Shown: piece by piece, positions 35,866 through 45,391 of the stretch
Position numbering within the stretch: the stretch's first letter is position 1
Layout of the letters: each line of letters begins with the position of its first letter
The notes under the pieces: model-generated
The model's input: only the letters and a program-made list of their open reading frames with translations
Told to the model about the DNA's origin: nothing
The model's database searches: none
Translations under genes and position numbers: made by a program
NCBI GenBank assembly: GCA_016716085.1
Contig: JADJWY010000024.1
Location: 60,456 to 124,455, forward strand
DNA from: Hahellaceae bacterium
Lineage (GTDB): Bacteria; Pseudomonadota; Gammaproteobacteria; Pseudomonadales; Oleiphilaceae
Direction of reading: 5' to 3'
DNA: 64,000 nucleotides

Positions 35866-35944
35866 ATCTTGCCCTGGCTAGACCGGGGCGATCGGCTGCG
35901 CTAGAGTATCGGGATTTACCAAGTCCCTGTTTCCGGAGGAATCT

Positions 35945-37834
35945 TTGTCCGCAAATTATAATGCTGATGCTATCGAGGTGCTCAGCGGCCTGGATCCTGT
36001 TCGTCGTCGTCCTGGCATGTATACCGACACGACGCGCCCCAACCACCTGGCTCAGGAGGTCATCGATAACAGTGTCGATGAAGCCCTGGCGGGTCATGCT
36101 CGCAGTATCGATGTGGTCCTGCATCGCAATGGCGCGCTGTCCGTCACGGACGACGGCCGTGGTATGCCAGTGGATATCCACTCGGAAGAGGGGATTCCCG
36201 GCGTTGAGCTGATTCTCACCAAGCTTCATGCGGGCGGCAAATTCTCAAACAAGAATTACCAGTTCTCCGGCGGTTTGCACGGGGTGGGTGTTTCGGTCGT
36301 CAATGCGCTTTCACTGGAGCTGACCGTCGACATACGACGCGACGGCCAGGTCTATCGCATGACCTACGCCAATGGCGACAAACAGACGGACCTGGCCGTG
36401 GTGGATACCTGCGGCAAGCGTAATACCGGCACCCGCGTGACCTTTTTACCGGATCCCAAGTATTTCGACAGCCCCAAATTTTCTCTCAGTCGCCTGCGTC
36501 ATGTGCTTCGTGCCAAAGCCGTCCTGTGCTCGGGTCTTAAAGTAACGTTCCTTGATGAAGCAACCGGCGATCGTGATGAATGGCACTATGAAAACGGCCT
36601 GCAGGATTACCTGCTGTCCGGCACGCCGGATGTCGAAACGCTCCCCCAGGTGCCTTTTGTCGGTAGTATGTCCGGTTCCCGCGAAGCGGTAGACTGGGCC
36701 GTGCATTGGGTGCCGGAAGGTGGCGAACTGATCACCGAAAGCTACGTCAACCTGATTCCCACCGCGCAAGGCGGCACCCACGTGAACGGGCTGCGAACCG
36801 GCCTATTGGAAGGCATGCGTGAATTCTGTGAGTTCCGTAACCTGCTGCCGCGTGGCGTAAAGCTCTCACCGGATGACATCTGGGAAAAGTGTGCCTACGT
36901 CCTGTCCATCAAAATGCAGGAACCACAATTTTCGGGTCAGACCAAGGAGCGTCTTTCCTCACGTGAATCCGCCACTTTCGTCGCGGGTGTCGTGAAAGAT
37001 GCCTTCAGCCTTTGGCTCAATCAAAACACAGTCGAAGCGGAGCAGCTGGCAGAACTGGTCATCAGTCACGCTCAGACACGCCTACGCGCCGCCCGTAAGG
37101 TCGAGCGTAAGAAAATCACCTCGGGCCCCGCGCTGCCTGGCAAGCTGGCCGACTGCAGTGGCAGCGATATCGCCCGCTCCGAACTGTTTCTGGTCGAAGG
37201 CGATTCTGCCGGAGGTTCAGCCAAGCAGGCACGGGATCGCGAATTCCAGGCCATCATGCCGCTTCGAGGCAAGATTCTGAACACCTGGGAGGTGGACTCT
37301 GGGGAGATTCTGGCTTCACAGGAAGTCCACGACATCGCCGTGGCCATTGGCGTCGATCCCGGCTCGGATAACCTCTCAGGGCTGCGTTACGGTCGTATCT
37401 GTGTGCTCGCGGACGCCGACTCCGACGGTGCCCACATAGCAACCCTGCTATGTGCCTTGTTCCTGCGTCACTTCCGTCCGCTGGTTCAGGCAGGCCATGT
37501 CTACATCGCCATGCCACCCCTATACCGGATTGATCTGGGTAAAGAGGTCTATTACGCCCTCGACGAAAGCGAAAAACAGGGCATACTCGACCGCATTGAA
37601 GCTGAGAAAAAACGCGGCAAAGTGCAGGTCACCCGCTTCAAAGGCTTGGGTGAAATGAACCCCCTGCAGCTGCGTGAAACCACCATGGCTCCGGATACCC
37701 GCCGTTTGATTCAGCTCACCGTTGAAACTGACGACGGTACCGATGAAACCATGGACATGATGCTCGCCAAGAAACGCGCCACTGATCGTAAAGCCTGGCT
37801 TGAGGAGAAGGGCAATCTGGCGGATGTGGTTTGA
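35945..37834 (+). CDS. parE: DNA topoisomerase IV subunit B
   Basis: ATPase subunit that with ParC decatenates daughter chromosomes. At 629 residues it is full length. The N-terminus YNADAIEVLSGLDPVRRRPG is that of Escherichia coli ParE, and the GHKL ATP motifs (EVIDNSVDEALAGHA, DDGRGMPVDIH, GGLHGVGVSVVNAL) and the TOPRIM EGDSAGGSAKQARDR and DADSDGAHI are intact. The start is TTG at 35945, placed by this homology and by a GGAGGA site upstream. parC is not in the window. Confidence 0.97.
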   Translation: MSANYNADAIEVLSGLDPVRRRPGMYTDTTRPNHLAQEVIDNSVDEALAGHARSIDVVLHRNGALSVTDDGRGMPVDIHSEEGIPGVELILTKLHAGGKFSNKNYQFSGGLHGVGVSVVNALSLELTVDIRRDGQVYRMTYANGDKQTDLAVVDTCGKRNTGTRVTFLPDPKYFDSPKFSLSRLRHVLRAKAVLCSGLKVTFLDEATGDRDEWHYENGLQDYLLSGTPDVETLPQVPFVGSMSGSREAVDWAVHWVPEGGELITESYVNLIPTAQGGTHVNGLRTGLLEGMREFCEFRNLLPRGVKLSPDDIWEKCAYVLSIKMQEPQFSGQTKERLSSRESATFVAGVVKDAFSLWLNQNTVEAEQLAELVISHAQTRLRAARKVERKKITSGPALPGKLADCSGSDIARSELFLVEGDSAGGSAKQARDREFQAIMPLRGKILNTWEVDSGEILASQEVHDIAVAIGVDPGSDNLSGLRYGRICVLADADSDGAHIATLLCALFLRHFRPLVQAGHVYIAMPPLYRIDLGKEVYYALDESEKQGILDRIEAEKKRGKVQVTRFKGLGEMNPLQLRETTMAPDTRRLIQLTVETDDGTDETMDMMLAKKRATDRKAWLEEKGNLADVV

Positions 37835-37882
37835 GATGATTTGACCATCTGTCCAGCATGAGACGCCTTTATCAGAGAACTC

Positions 37883-37911
37883 CAATCCGAGACGCAGTGC
37901 GTCTCGGATTG
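37883..37911. terminator. bidirectional hairpin between parE and the EamA gene
   Basis: A perfect 13-bp stem (CAATCCGAGACGC with its complement) and a 3-base loop lie between two converging genes. There is no long T run on either side, so it is a weak or rho-helped terminator. Confidence 0.7.
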
Positions 37912-37919
37912 AGCGGAAT

Positions 37920-38837
37920 TTATTTGCTGACGCTACTTACTTTTTCAATCGGTTTTGAATTGGCCGATCCAAACTTTAAAACTTCATTTGCGATGATCAG
38001 GCCGGTGATTATCAGCGCTCCCCCATAAAATGTTTCGATACCAGGCCGTTCATTGATAATTAGAAAGGCCAGCCCTGCGGCAAAAAGTGGTTCTGAGAGT
38101 TCCAGGATTTGTACTTGCGACGGTGGTAAAAGGTCAATGGCTTTTGTCGTGCAGAAAAAACCGAGGACCGTCGGAAGAATAGCCAAAGCAACTAACGCAG
38201 CGACCGCCTTATAATCTTGAAGTTCTGGCTCAAAACCATTGTGTGCTGCGGGCAATAATAGAAACATTGAACCAAAGAACAGAAGTTGGCGCGTGAGTAC
38301 AAGGCCACCTTCGAGTTTGAATTTTTTGACGAGCACGGAGAACAGGCCATAACCACTTCCCGCGATGGCGGCCAACAACATCCCCTCAATGTTCACTTCA
38401 AACCGAACGCCGACAATTAATCCGACGCCCACAATCGCAATCATAAAGCCGAACCACTGAGCGAACTGGGGTTTGTCACCGAGCACAACCCATGACAGGA
38501 TCAGTGCAGAGAAGGCTGCAAATGCCATCAGCGTGAATACTACATTTGCCGCCGACTCATGCTGGTATGCAGCGGTTTCAAAGAAAAAGAGCGTGAAAAT
38601 GCCGAAGAAAGCACAGATCGCAGCCTGACGCCATGGGATGCGAGGTGCCGAATTACGCACGATAATCAACAGAATAGATAGGAGCGCTCCACCAATAATC
38701 GTCTTTACGAAAGCGATTGAACTCGGCGATATTCCCATGCTAAGCAGAACCTTACTGATTACGCCAATTGATCCGTTCATGGCGGCGGCTGCCAGGGCAA
38801 ACACTGCACCGGCTAGATGAGAGTTCAATTTGCCCAT
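37920..38837 (-). CDS. EamA-family (DMT) transporter
   Basis: A 305-residue inner-membrane protein with about ten hydrophobic segments in two EamA halves (first half from GAVFALAAAAMNGSIGVISK, second from EGMLLAAIAGSGYGLFSVLVK). The fold exports small metabolites; no substrate can be named. Base use is more AT-rich than in parE, and two small accessory genes lie upstream, which suggests that this stretch was acquired or is under other selection. Confidence 0.88.
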   Translation of the reverse strand: MGKLNSHLAGAVFALAAAAMNGSIGVISKVLLSMGISPSSIAFVKTIIGGALLSILLIIVRNSAPRIPWRQAAICAFFGIFTLFFFETAAYQHESAANVVFTLMAFAAFSALILSWVVLGDKPQFAQWFGFMIAIVGVGLIVGVRFEVNIEGMLLAAIAGSGYGLFSVLVKKFKLEGGLVLTRQLLFFGSMFLLLPAAHNGFEPELQDYKAVAALVALAILPTVLGFFCTTKAIDLLPPSQVQILELSEPLFAAGLAFLIINERPGIETFYGGALIITGLIIANEVLKFGSANSKPIEKVSSVSK

Positions 38838-39067
38838 TTGAGTTCCGCTCCGGAGTAACGTGATTGGCTGGGTCAGGGCGCGGGAGTATATAGACTCCTT
38901 AGGGCAGGTGAAATCCTATCCTGGAAAACCGGCCACTAACCTACCCAATAGCCCTGTCGACAGAAAATCCCTGCCATTGCATGCCGACTTCTGGGGCTCA
39001 AACTAAAAATAGTGGTCTAGCTGTATCACTAAGTGCTACGCTGTACCAGTAATACCAAGGGTAAGTG

Positions 39068-39442
39068 ATGCGGATATTTAAAAACAAGGCGTTCAGTAAA
39101 TGGGCGGCAAAGGAAGGTCTGGAGGATGAAGCCTTGCGAGCGGCGGTCGATGAAATGGAGCGAGGCTTGATTGACGCCGACTTAGGCGGCCATGTGGTGA
39201 AAAAGCGTGTGGCAATCGGTGGTCGAGGTAAGAGCGGTGGGGTAAGAACGGTGTTGGCGTACAAGGTGGGTAACAAAGCGTTCTTCGTCTATGGCTTTGC
39301 CAAAAACGCCCGGGCCAATATCAGTGCCGATGAGCTGAAAGCCTTGAAGCACTTAGCGAAAGAACTATTAGGTTACAGTGATAAAGTATTAAGCGAAGCC
39401 ATTGAGCATGGCGCGTTAATCGAGGTAGAAAACGATGGATAA
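39068..39442 (+). CDS. RelE/HigB-like toxin (COG4737 type)
   Basis: A 124-residue protein of the RelE-like group with the family segments FSKWAAKEGLEDEALRAAV, GRGKSGGVRTVLAYK, FVYGFAKNARANIS and ELKALKHLAKELL. It is encoded before its antitoxin, as in HigBA loci, with an 8-base overlap. The ATG at 39068 is preferred over the GTG one codon earlier. It probably cleaves mRNA on ribosomes. The upstream gap holds a short CACT-A-AGTG dyad at 39027-39035. Confidence 0.85.
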   Translation: MRIFKNKAFSKWAAKEGLEDEALRAAVDEMERGLIDADLGGHVVKKRVAIGGRGKSGGVRTVLAYKVGNKAFFVYGFAKNARANISADELKALKHLAKELLGYSDKVLSEAIEHGALIEVENDG

Positions 39443-39740
39443 ATCAATCTTAGATATGGTGCATGATACGGCTCAAGATCTGCACGCCGCAGGTGTAATG
39501 AAAGAGACCACATTGCGCGAGTTCGATGCACTTTGCTTACCGCCAGTGAAAGAATACACCGCCGTACAGATTAAGCGCATCCGCACGAAAAATCATGCCA
39601 GCCAAGGCGTGTTCGCGGCATACTTGAATACCAGCAAGTCCACGGTTCAGAAGTGGGAGCAAGGCGTGAAAAAGCCAAACGGTCCCTCACTGAAGTTGTT
39701 GAACCTGGTTGCAGAAAAAGGCTTGGAAGTGCTGGCATAG
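39435..39740 (+). CDS. XRE-type antitoxin (HigA/NadS-like)
   Basis: A 101-residue protein with a C-terminal helix-turn-helix (about residues 38-90: IKRIRTKNHASQGVFAAYLN through VQKWEQGVKKPNGPSLKLL). It should bind the toxin of the preceding gene and repress the promoter. No break is seen. Confidence 0.88.
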   Translation: MDKSILDMVHDTAQDLHAAGVMKETTLREFDALCLPPVKEYTAVQIKRIRTKNHASQGVFAAYLNTSKSTVQKWEQGVKKPNGPSLKLLNLVAEKGLEVLA

Positions 39741-39892
39741 GAACAACCATAACACGTAAAAGTCTCGAGGCGCAAACGCACCTCGGGTACAGGCTCTTTA
39801 AGGTACTGAAGGCAATAGAGAAATCGGCGAGATAGCACGGCGCTCACATCAGGGTGCAACGATATTCGCTGACACCCTTTGAATCCGGGTAG

Positions 39893-40657
39893 TCATCTGT
39901 ACCGCCCAAACTCCTCATTGTCCCCATGTCGCAGGCGTTTCCAATCCGCCGACCAGCCGAGCACCTCACCTGCGTGATCGCGAAGCAGCTCTGCCTGTTG
40001 GTAGAGCCCTTTCGAGCGGGCTAACTGCTCACGCAGGTTTTTCATCGACTGCAACGGAATATCCACGAGTAGTTGGTTCACCAACCAGCCAGGCAGTTCC
40101 CCACCGGGTTCGGTATGCTGTTCCCAGGTGATGTGTGTGCCACCCTGATGATTTGGTCGGACCAGATAATAGCCGGATGCGCGGTTCACCCGAATTTTAT
40201 CCCGAACAGGATAAGCGTCCGGCTGATTGTTCAGGTGCAGCATAAAGTGGCCGTGTATTTTTTCTTCCACACGAACGTCCAGAACCAGATCCCTGTCGGT
40301 AACGGGCCAGGGCATGTCGTTGACTTGATAGATCAGGCGCTGACGAAAGTTTTTCTGCTCGATCAGACGGCTCTCTGTACACCCCTGAATCCATTCAGGG
40401 TAGCGACTGGGATCGTCCAGCATTGCCAGCACCGCGGTAACAGGTGCCTCAACCGATAGCTGGACTCGAAACGCACGAATATCCGAGCCGGTCTCTTTAC
40501 GTGTTTCCACGCGAATGCCTTGGTCAAGCGTTTCAAATTGCCAGTGTGATTCGGCTAAAGCCCAATGATCCGGTTTGAAAAATAGCGTTAGCATCAGCAG
40601 CCACCTGATTGAGTGAGTCGTTTGTCTGGGTGCCCTAAGGTTTTTTCGAGCCATCAT
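39893..40657 (-). CDS. START-domain (SRPBCC) lipid-binding protein
   Basis: A START-domain protein of 254 residues with an N-terminal hydrophobic signal (WLLMLTLFFKPDHWALA), so it is exported to the periplasm. The core begins at WQFETLDQGIRVETRKETGS and holds a DPSRYPEWIQGC motif and a YYLVRPNHQGGTHITWEQHTEP strand pair. START domains bind lipids or other hydrophobic ligands. I place the start at ATG 40657; earlier in-frame starts would overlap the divergent regulator gene. Confidence 0.85.
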   Translation of the reverse strand: MMARKNLRAPRQTTHSIRWLLMLTLFFKPDHWALAESHWQFETLDQGIRVETRKETGSDIRAFRVQLSVEAPVTAVLAMLDDPSRYPEWIQGCTESRLIEQKNFRQRLIYQVNDMPWPVTDRDLVLDVRVEEKIHGHFMLHLNNQPDAYPVRDKIRVNRASGYYLVRPNHQGGTHITWEQHTEPGGELPGWLVNQLLVDIPLQSMKNLREQLARSKGLYQQAELLRDHAGEVLGWSADWKRLRHGDNEEFGRYR

Positions 40658-40727
40658 GGTATTCTCGGAAGAGGTCTGAATAATTATCCCGAAGGGCCAA
40701 AGGGTGGACATGCGGCGAAAGGATGAA

Positions 40728-43436
40728 ATGAAAAAAGTAAAGCGTGATGTTGGTCACATTTTTGGGGCGGAAAGGTCTTGGCTTTCGCACGAGGCGATCC
40801 CTGAACCACCGGACAATGCGATTCTGCGTCCCGCATTGTTGGCGCGTCTGAATGCGGGGCTACAGCGTCCGCTGACCGTGCTTGTCGCGCCACTGGGTTA
40901 TGGCAAAACCACCCTGGTTGCGTCATGGCTGGAAGCCCTTTCACATCCCGTCATTTGGATGACACTGCACCTCACGGATAATGATCCGACCGCATTTTGG
41001 TGGCGGGTTGAGCAGGCCCTGGACCACTTGCCAGGACTCAACCCGGCCCGCCCCGGCAGGGTGGTGTACAGCGGTGATCTCCTGGCCAGCGAAGCGCCCC
41101 AGGCCGGGTTTCAGCGGGTCGAGGAGCGTCTCATCCGCATTGGACGCGGCTGGCAGGCACCCGAAAAAATCATTTGGGTACTGGATGATTTTCACCACAT
41201 TCGTAACGCTCTGTTGCTCGAGCAAATAAATCTGCTCCTGGATCGATGTCCACCCCGCCTGCAGGTGATGGTTATGGCACGTGCGATGCCGAACCTTCAG
41301 GTGGCCCGACGTCGGGTTGAAGACCGTGTGGTCGAACTCGACGTGCAGAGTTTACGCTTCAACCTTGAGGAAACCCGGCAATATCTGTCGCTACGAATGC
41401 AGCGTCCTCTATCGGAAGCCGATTTAGCGACGGTACAGGCTCGCAGCGAAGGCTGGGTCGCCGCATTGCATCTGCTCAGTCGAACGCCTGAACCCGAAGT
41501 GGATTGGCAGAGACTGATCCAGCAGCAGGGTGCCCTGTCAGATTATTTGCTGGAAGAGGTCTACCAGTATGTCAGTGGCCGACAGCGTACCTTATTGGCC
41601 TGTGCGTCGAGACTGCCCTGGTTCTGCGCCTCGTTGCTCAACACGCTGCTGGGCCAGGAAGATAGTGCCAGCCTGATTGCAGACCTTCAGCGGGACGCTC
41701 TCCTGATCCAGCCCGTGGAGGGGTTGGAATTGCCCCCCGGCGAAACGGCCTATCGATTGCACGATCTGTTTCGGGATTGGTTACGCCTGCAAACGTCCGA
41801 TGCGCCAGCAGGTGATGCCTGGTTGATGCAGGCGGCACACTGGATGGAGGGGCAGGGCGATATCCTGACGGCTTTGGACCTGCTGATCGAAGGCCAGTAC
41901 TGGGGCGCCCTGAATGCAATGCTCGAACGAGTACTCGAAGGCTGCTTGCAGAAAGGATACATCTACCCGGTGCTAAATCGCCTCGGTGGAATTGCGCTTC
42001 CCATTCGCAAAGGCTACGTCTGGTTAGCCTTGCTGGATGCCTTTAATGAGTTCCGCCAGGGTCGCTTTCAGTCTGCATTGAGCCAATTGCGGGCACTGGA
42101 GGCGAACAACCCCGATCAGCCCAAGCTAACCCTCGTGTGTCAGTTTGGGCGTTGTCAAATTGCCACCTACAGCGGTGATCAGGCACTGATGCAGGAGACA
42201 CTGGCTGCGATGCAAGCCAACCCCGGTTTTACAGCTAGCCCCTTGTCTCCCTGGATTCAGCAAACGCGGGCGGTCAGTCAACTCTTTGCAGGCGAGTTGA
42301 CGGCCGCAAGAGAACGGCTCATTGACGCGGCGCGGGAATCTGAAGCCCAGGGTGATTTTCATGCCTATACCGTCTGCATCAGTTGGTTGGTTCCCTGTTT
42401 TCTGTTTGCCGGAGAGCTGGGACTGGCCAGACGCTGGATTCAGCAGCTCGAAACAAAGCTTGAGGCGGTCGCGGAAGACAGTCCTGCTCATGCTTTGCCG
42501 CATTACCTGACAGCGGGACTTTTGCGTGAACAGAATGAGCTGGATGCCGCCGAAAAAGCCTTGCGTCAAGCCTGGGAACTCGGTATCGAACAATTGACGC
42601 AAATTGATCAGACCTACTTCCATTTACAGGATTGGTCACTGGCCATGAATCGACGCCAATTCGAGCGGGCCAATCAATTGATGGAGGATTTGAGGTTTCA
42701 ACAAGGCCTGTCCAGTCGTCCATGGCATTCGCTTTACCCCTCTCCCGAACTATTGAAACGGCTCCAGAATGCCGTTCAGGGGCATCCCCAGGAGCTGGTA
42801 GTATGGGCGATGGAACATGAATGGGCCGATTTTACAGAGGGACAGTTGCAGGGATTCGGTACCCGACTGAATTGGATTCGAACCCGCCAGGCGTTGGGAC
42901 AGTCCTGTGAAGACGAGTTGAGTAGCCTGGAGGAGTGGGCTCGCTCGGAAAATGCCCGCTACTTCGTGTTGCGCATCCTGCTGACACGCGCAATCTGGCA
43001 CCTGGGCCAGGACGAGATGGCGTTAGCCGGCAAGATCATGGTCGAAGCATTAAGGCTCAGTCGTCAGCACGGTTTCACCCAAATCCTGCTGGAAGAAGGG
43101 GAGAGGCTTACCCCGTTGTTGGATCAGATCGACGGCAATCTAACACTGGAAACGGAAGTGCAGCGTCTACGGTTGCACTTGGCTCCTAAAGAGTCCCCGT
43201 CACTTTCCCCTGGATCGAAGGAAGCCCCTGAGGCTGAGGGCTTAGACCCGCTCAGCCCCCGTGAACAGGAAATCCTAGGCTGGCTGAACGAGGGGCTCTC
43301 GAATCAGCAGTTGGCAGATAGACTGTCGATCAGTCTGCCCACGGTCAAAAGTCATTTAAGAAACCTCTACAGCAAGCTTGATGTGACGAGTCGAACGCAG
43401 GCCCTTGCCAGGGCAAGGGCGCTTTCCTTGATTTGA
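40728..43436 (+). CDS. MalT-like LuxR-family ATP-dependent regulator
   Basis: A regulator of about 902 residues. An N-terminal NTPase domain has a P-loop VAPLGYGKTTLV and IIWVLDDFHHI (Walker B). A long helical repeat region of TPR type follows, and the C-terminus has a LuxR helix-turn-helix (LSPREQEILGWLNEGLSNQQ, then TVKSHLRNLYSKLDV). It should respond to a small ligand with ATP and activate a promoter. I prefer the ATG at 40728 with an AAAGGA site; 40704 and 40710 are possible. It is divergent from and adjacent to the START gene, a likely target. Confidence 0.92.
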   Translation: MKKVKRDVGHIFGAERSWLSHEAIPEPPDNAILRPALLARLNAGLQRPLTVLVAPLGYGKTTLVASWLEALSHPVIWMTLHLTDNDPTAFWWRVEQALDHLPGLNPARPGRVVYSGDLLASEAPQAGFQRVEERLIRIGRGWQAPEKIIWVLDDFHHIRNALLLEQINLLLDRCPPRLQVMVMARAMPNLQVARRRVEDRVVELDVQSLRFNLEETRQYLSLRMQRPLSEADLATVQARSEGWVAALHLLSRTPEPEVDWQRLIQQQGALSDYLLEEVYQYVSGRQRTLLACASRLPWFCASLLNTLLGQEDSASLIADLQRDALLIQPVEGLELPPGETAYRLHDLFRDWLRLQTSDAPAGDAWLMQAAHWMEGQGDILTALDLLIEGQYWGALNAMLERVLEGCLQKGYIYPVLNRLGGIALPIRKGYVWLALLDAFNEFRQGRFQSALSQLRALEANNPDQPKLTLVCQFGRCQIATYSGDQALMQETLAAMQANPGFTASPLSPWIQQTRAVSQLFAGELTAARERLIDAARESEAQGDFHAYTVCISWLVPCFLFAGELGLARRWIQQLETKLEAVAEDSPAHALPHYLTAGLLREQNELDAAEKALRQAWELGIEQLTQIDQTYFHLQDWSLAMNRRQFERANQLMEDLRFQQGLSSRPWHSLYPSPELLKRLQNAVQGHPQELVVWAMEHEWADFTEGQLQGFGTRLNWIRTRQALGQSCEDELSSLEEWARSENARYFVLRILLTRAIWHLGQDEMALAGKIMVEALRLSRQHGFTQILLEEGERLTPLLDQIDGNLTLETEVQRLRLHLAPKESPSLSPGSKEAPEAEGLDPLSPREQEILGWLNEGLSNQQLADRLSISLPTVKSHLRNLYSKLDVTSRTQALARARALSLI

Positions 43437-43582
43437 TTCAAACTTGCCGGGGGCTGCTAATACTTTACTCCGAATAGAGTGTGGATTGATTTCGCCGAAC
43501 GAATACTGCGTTACAGCTTGGACCCTTTACAGAGCGAAGTAACAAATTATCGGATTGGCAATTTGGCTGCCGTAGATAAATG

Positions 43583-44119
43583 TCAGAATAAGTTAGAATC
43601 TACACGCTTAGCATTTGATTCCTTGAATTCTTCGTCGCACAGTTCGAAAAGTGTATTCAATGCTTTGGCCGTTCGGTTAGTGTTTGTTTCTGCGTCTGCA
43701 CCATTAATGTTCAAAAATATAGATGAAGGGAACCTGCGTTCCTCATCCGATTCATATGCCCTATAGGCCATACCGTCTTTGGCTTTTATCTCAATCGTTG
43801 TGCTGTTGCTCGGCAGAATGGATGCAGTAAATCTAGCGATTGTCTCATACTTGTGAAAATCGGGAACGAAACCTTCTGGTCCGCTATCTCCTGAGAATAG
43901 CTTTAGCAGGCAGTTGGATCCGTAGAGACCAACGTCTACCTTGCTCAATTTTGGGCCATCTTTGTTGGGTGAGTTTTCACTAACTACGATGTCAAAGCCT
44001 GGCAGTTCATTTGACAGCCAAATTGCAGTTTGTTCCTTCGTCGGCTCCGCGAATACTATTGGGCTGACCATTATTTGCAGGCTGAAAAAAAGTAGGGCGG
44101 TAGCGAGTGGTTTTTTCAT
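43583..44119 (-). CDS. hypothetical secreted protein, 178 aa
   Basis: No family recognised. A clear signal peptide (KKPLATALLFFSLQIMVSP, cleavage near VFA-EP) and a strong AGGAGATGA site before the ATG support it as a gene. The mature part is about 155 residues with two cysteines. Base composition is more AT-rich than the flanking regulator and L,D-transpeptidase genes. Confidence 0.75.
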   Translation of the reverse strand: MKKPLATALLFFSLQIMVSPIVFAEPTKEQTAIWLSNELPGFDIVVSENSPNKDGPKLSKVDVGLYGSNCLLKLFSGDSGPEGFVPDFHKYETIARFTASILPSNSTTIEIKAKDGMAYRAYESDEERRFPSSIFLNINGADAETNTNRTAKALNTLFELCDEEFKESNAKRVDSNLF

Positions 44120-44215
44120 TTCATCTCCTGGAGTCGCAATAGTTCATGTTGGGCACTGGGAATTTGATAGCTCCTAGCCCTTGAGGACAGGGTGCTACCA
44201 ATTTCACCAGAATGG

Positions 44216-45391
44216 TTACCTGAAAGTGAATGTGTAGCCTTCAGGAGAACTTGGTACATCAAATGCCCCAACGATTCTCAAATAAAGCGTGCCGTTAAAG
44301 TCGATTGATATCGACTCGCTCTTCCCAGAGCCCGTAAAACCTGAACCGGAAGAAAGTGGGACAAATTCATTGCCAACTTTTTTGTAGAATCGGTAGCCCA
44401 TTGACACTCCGCTTAGGTTCGTACTCCGAACCTCAAAATCTAGACTGTCCCCATCCTGAACATCGAGGGTGTACCAGTCAGCTTGGTCTGTTCCCGAAGT
44501 TTGGCTCGAATAAGTTGCCCCTACCTGTACTGGATAACCTATCCAAGGGAACGAATTGGGTTCAAATGTGAATTCGTCATGAGTCACCGTGTTCCCGAAC
44601 AACGTGAAAGTATACCCCTCAGGATCCGATGGCACCCTGAATGCGCCGTTTACTTTTATGTAAAGAGCTCCATCATAGTCAATAGGAATAATCTGAAAAG
44701 CAGCTGAACCTGTGAAGCCTTTGCCGTTGACCAAAGGAAACAACGATCCGTCTACTTCTTTGTCGATTTCAAAACCCATGGACAATCCGCTAAGGCTGTC
44801 ACTTTGAATTTCCAGTCCAATTAAGTCGCCTGCGTTGACGGGCGTCGTGTACCAATCGACTTGATCACTCGCGGACGTATAGTTGTGAATCTTGCTTCCT
44901 AACCCTATAGGCGCCGCTATCCAAGGATGTGAATTTGGCTCTAAAGTCGTCTCGTCATGCTCCACATCGTTAGAGTAGACGGTGACTTTATAGTTATAAG
45001 TGGATCCACTTGCCAGCTTTGAAACTGCGATATCAAGGCTCTCGTTCTCGTTTGGAATATATCCTAGGGCTTCGATCATGAGAGCCGAAATCAAAGTGGA
45101 TGAGGGGGCTCCAGAGTTTTTGCTCCCACCGATCTCGGATTTGAGCGTTTTTGAGCTTTGCTCTAGATTCTGAATCTCAACTACATATCTGTTGAGCGCT
45201 GATGCCGGCGTTTGGTAGAAGGCCTCTCTCTCATCTACTTGCAGAGTATCTTCATAAGGCGCGTTTGGTGAAAGACTTTTGGCTTGCAGAATGTCAGGCG
45301 AGCTATTTTCGCCGCTGCTCCCACCTCCACCACATGCTGAGAGAAGGAGGCAGGTCGGCAATGCGAATAGTTTGCGAGGTTTAAATTCCAT
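44216..45391 (-). CDS. lipoprotein with two tandem PPC-like domains
   Basis: A 391-residue lipoprotein: the lipobox LLSAC ends at Cys20 and is followed by a glycine run. A helical linker leads to two homologous beta domains (residues 141-266 and 267-391), each with EPNS.PWI, D..DWY, LSG.SMG, GFTGS and GA..VPS.PEGYTFT. The pattern resembles bacterial pre-peptidase (PPC) domains, which are usually attached to proteases, but no catalytic part is present. A good ribosome site (GGAAGTCAAATG) precedes the start. AT-rich compared with the neighbours. Confidence 0.82.
   Translation of the reverse strand: MEFKPRKLFALPTCLLLSACGGGGSSGENSSPDILQAKSLSPNAPYEDTLQVDEREAFYQTPASALNRYVVEIQNLEQSSKTLKSEIGGSKNSGAPSSTLISALMIEALGYIPNENESLDIAVSKLASGSTYNYKVTVYSNDVEHDETTLEPNSHPWIAAPIGLGSKIHNYTSASDQVDWYTTPVNAGDLIGLEIQSDSLSGLSMGFEIDKEVDGSLFPLVNGKGFTGSAAFQIIPIDYDGALYIKVNGAFRVPSDPEGYTFTLFGNTVTHDEFTFEPNSFPWIGYPVQVGATYSSQTSGTDQADWYTLDVQDGDSLDFEVRSTNLSGVSMGYRFYKKVGNEFVPLSSGSGFTGSGKSESISIDFNGTLYLRIVGAFDVPSSPEGYTFTFR
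44219..44971 (-). repeat. internal protein duplication, two copies of about 125 codons
   Basis: The two domains of the lipoprotein are roughly half identical by eye; copy A is at 44594-44971 and copy B at 44219-44593. They have drifted, so the duplication is old. Confidence 0.75.

Noticed and set aside
43479..43766. A 95-codon open frame on the plus strand
   Set aside because: It overlaps the 3' part of the signal-peptide gene on the other strand and has no motif.
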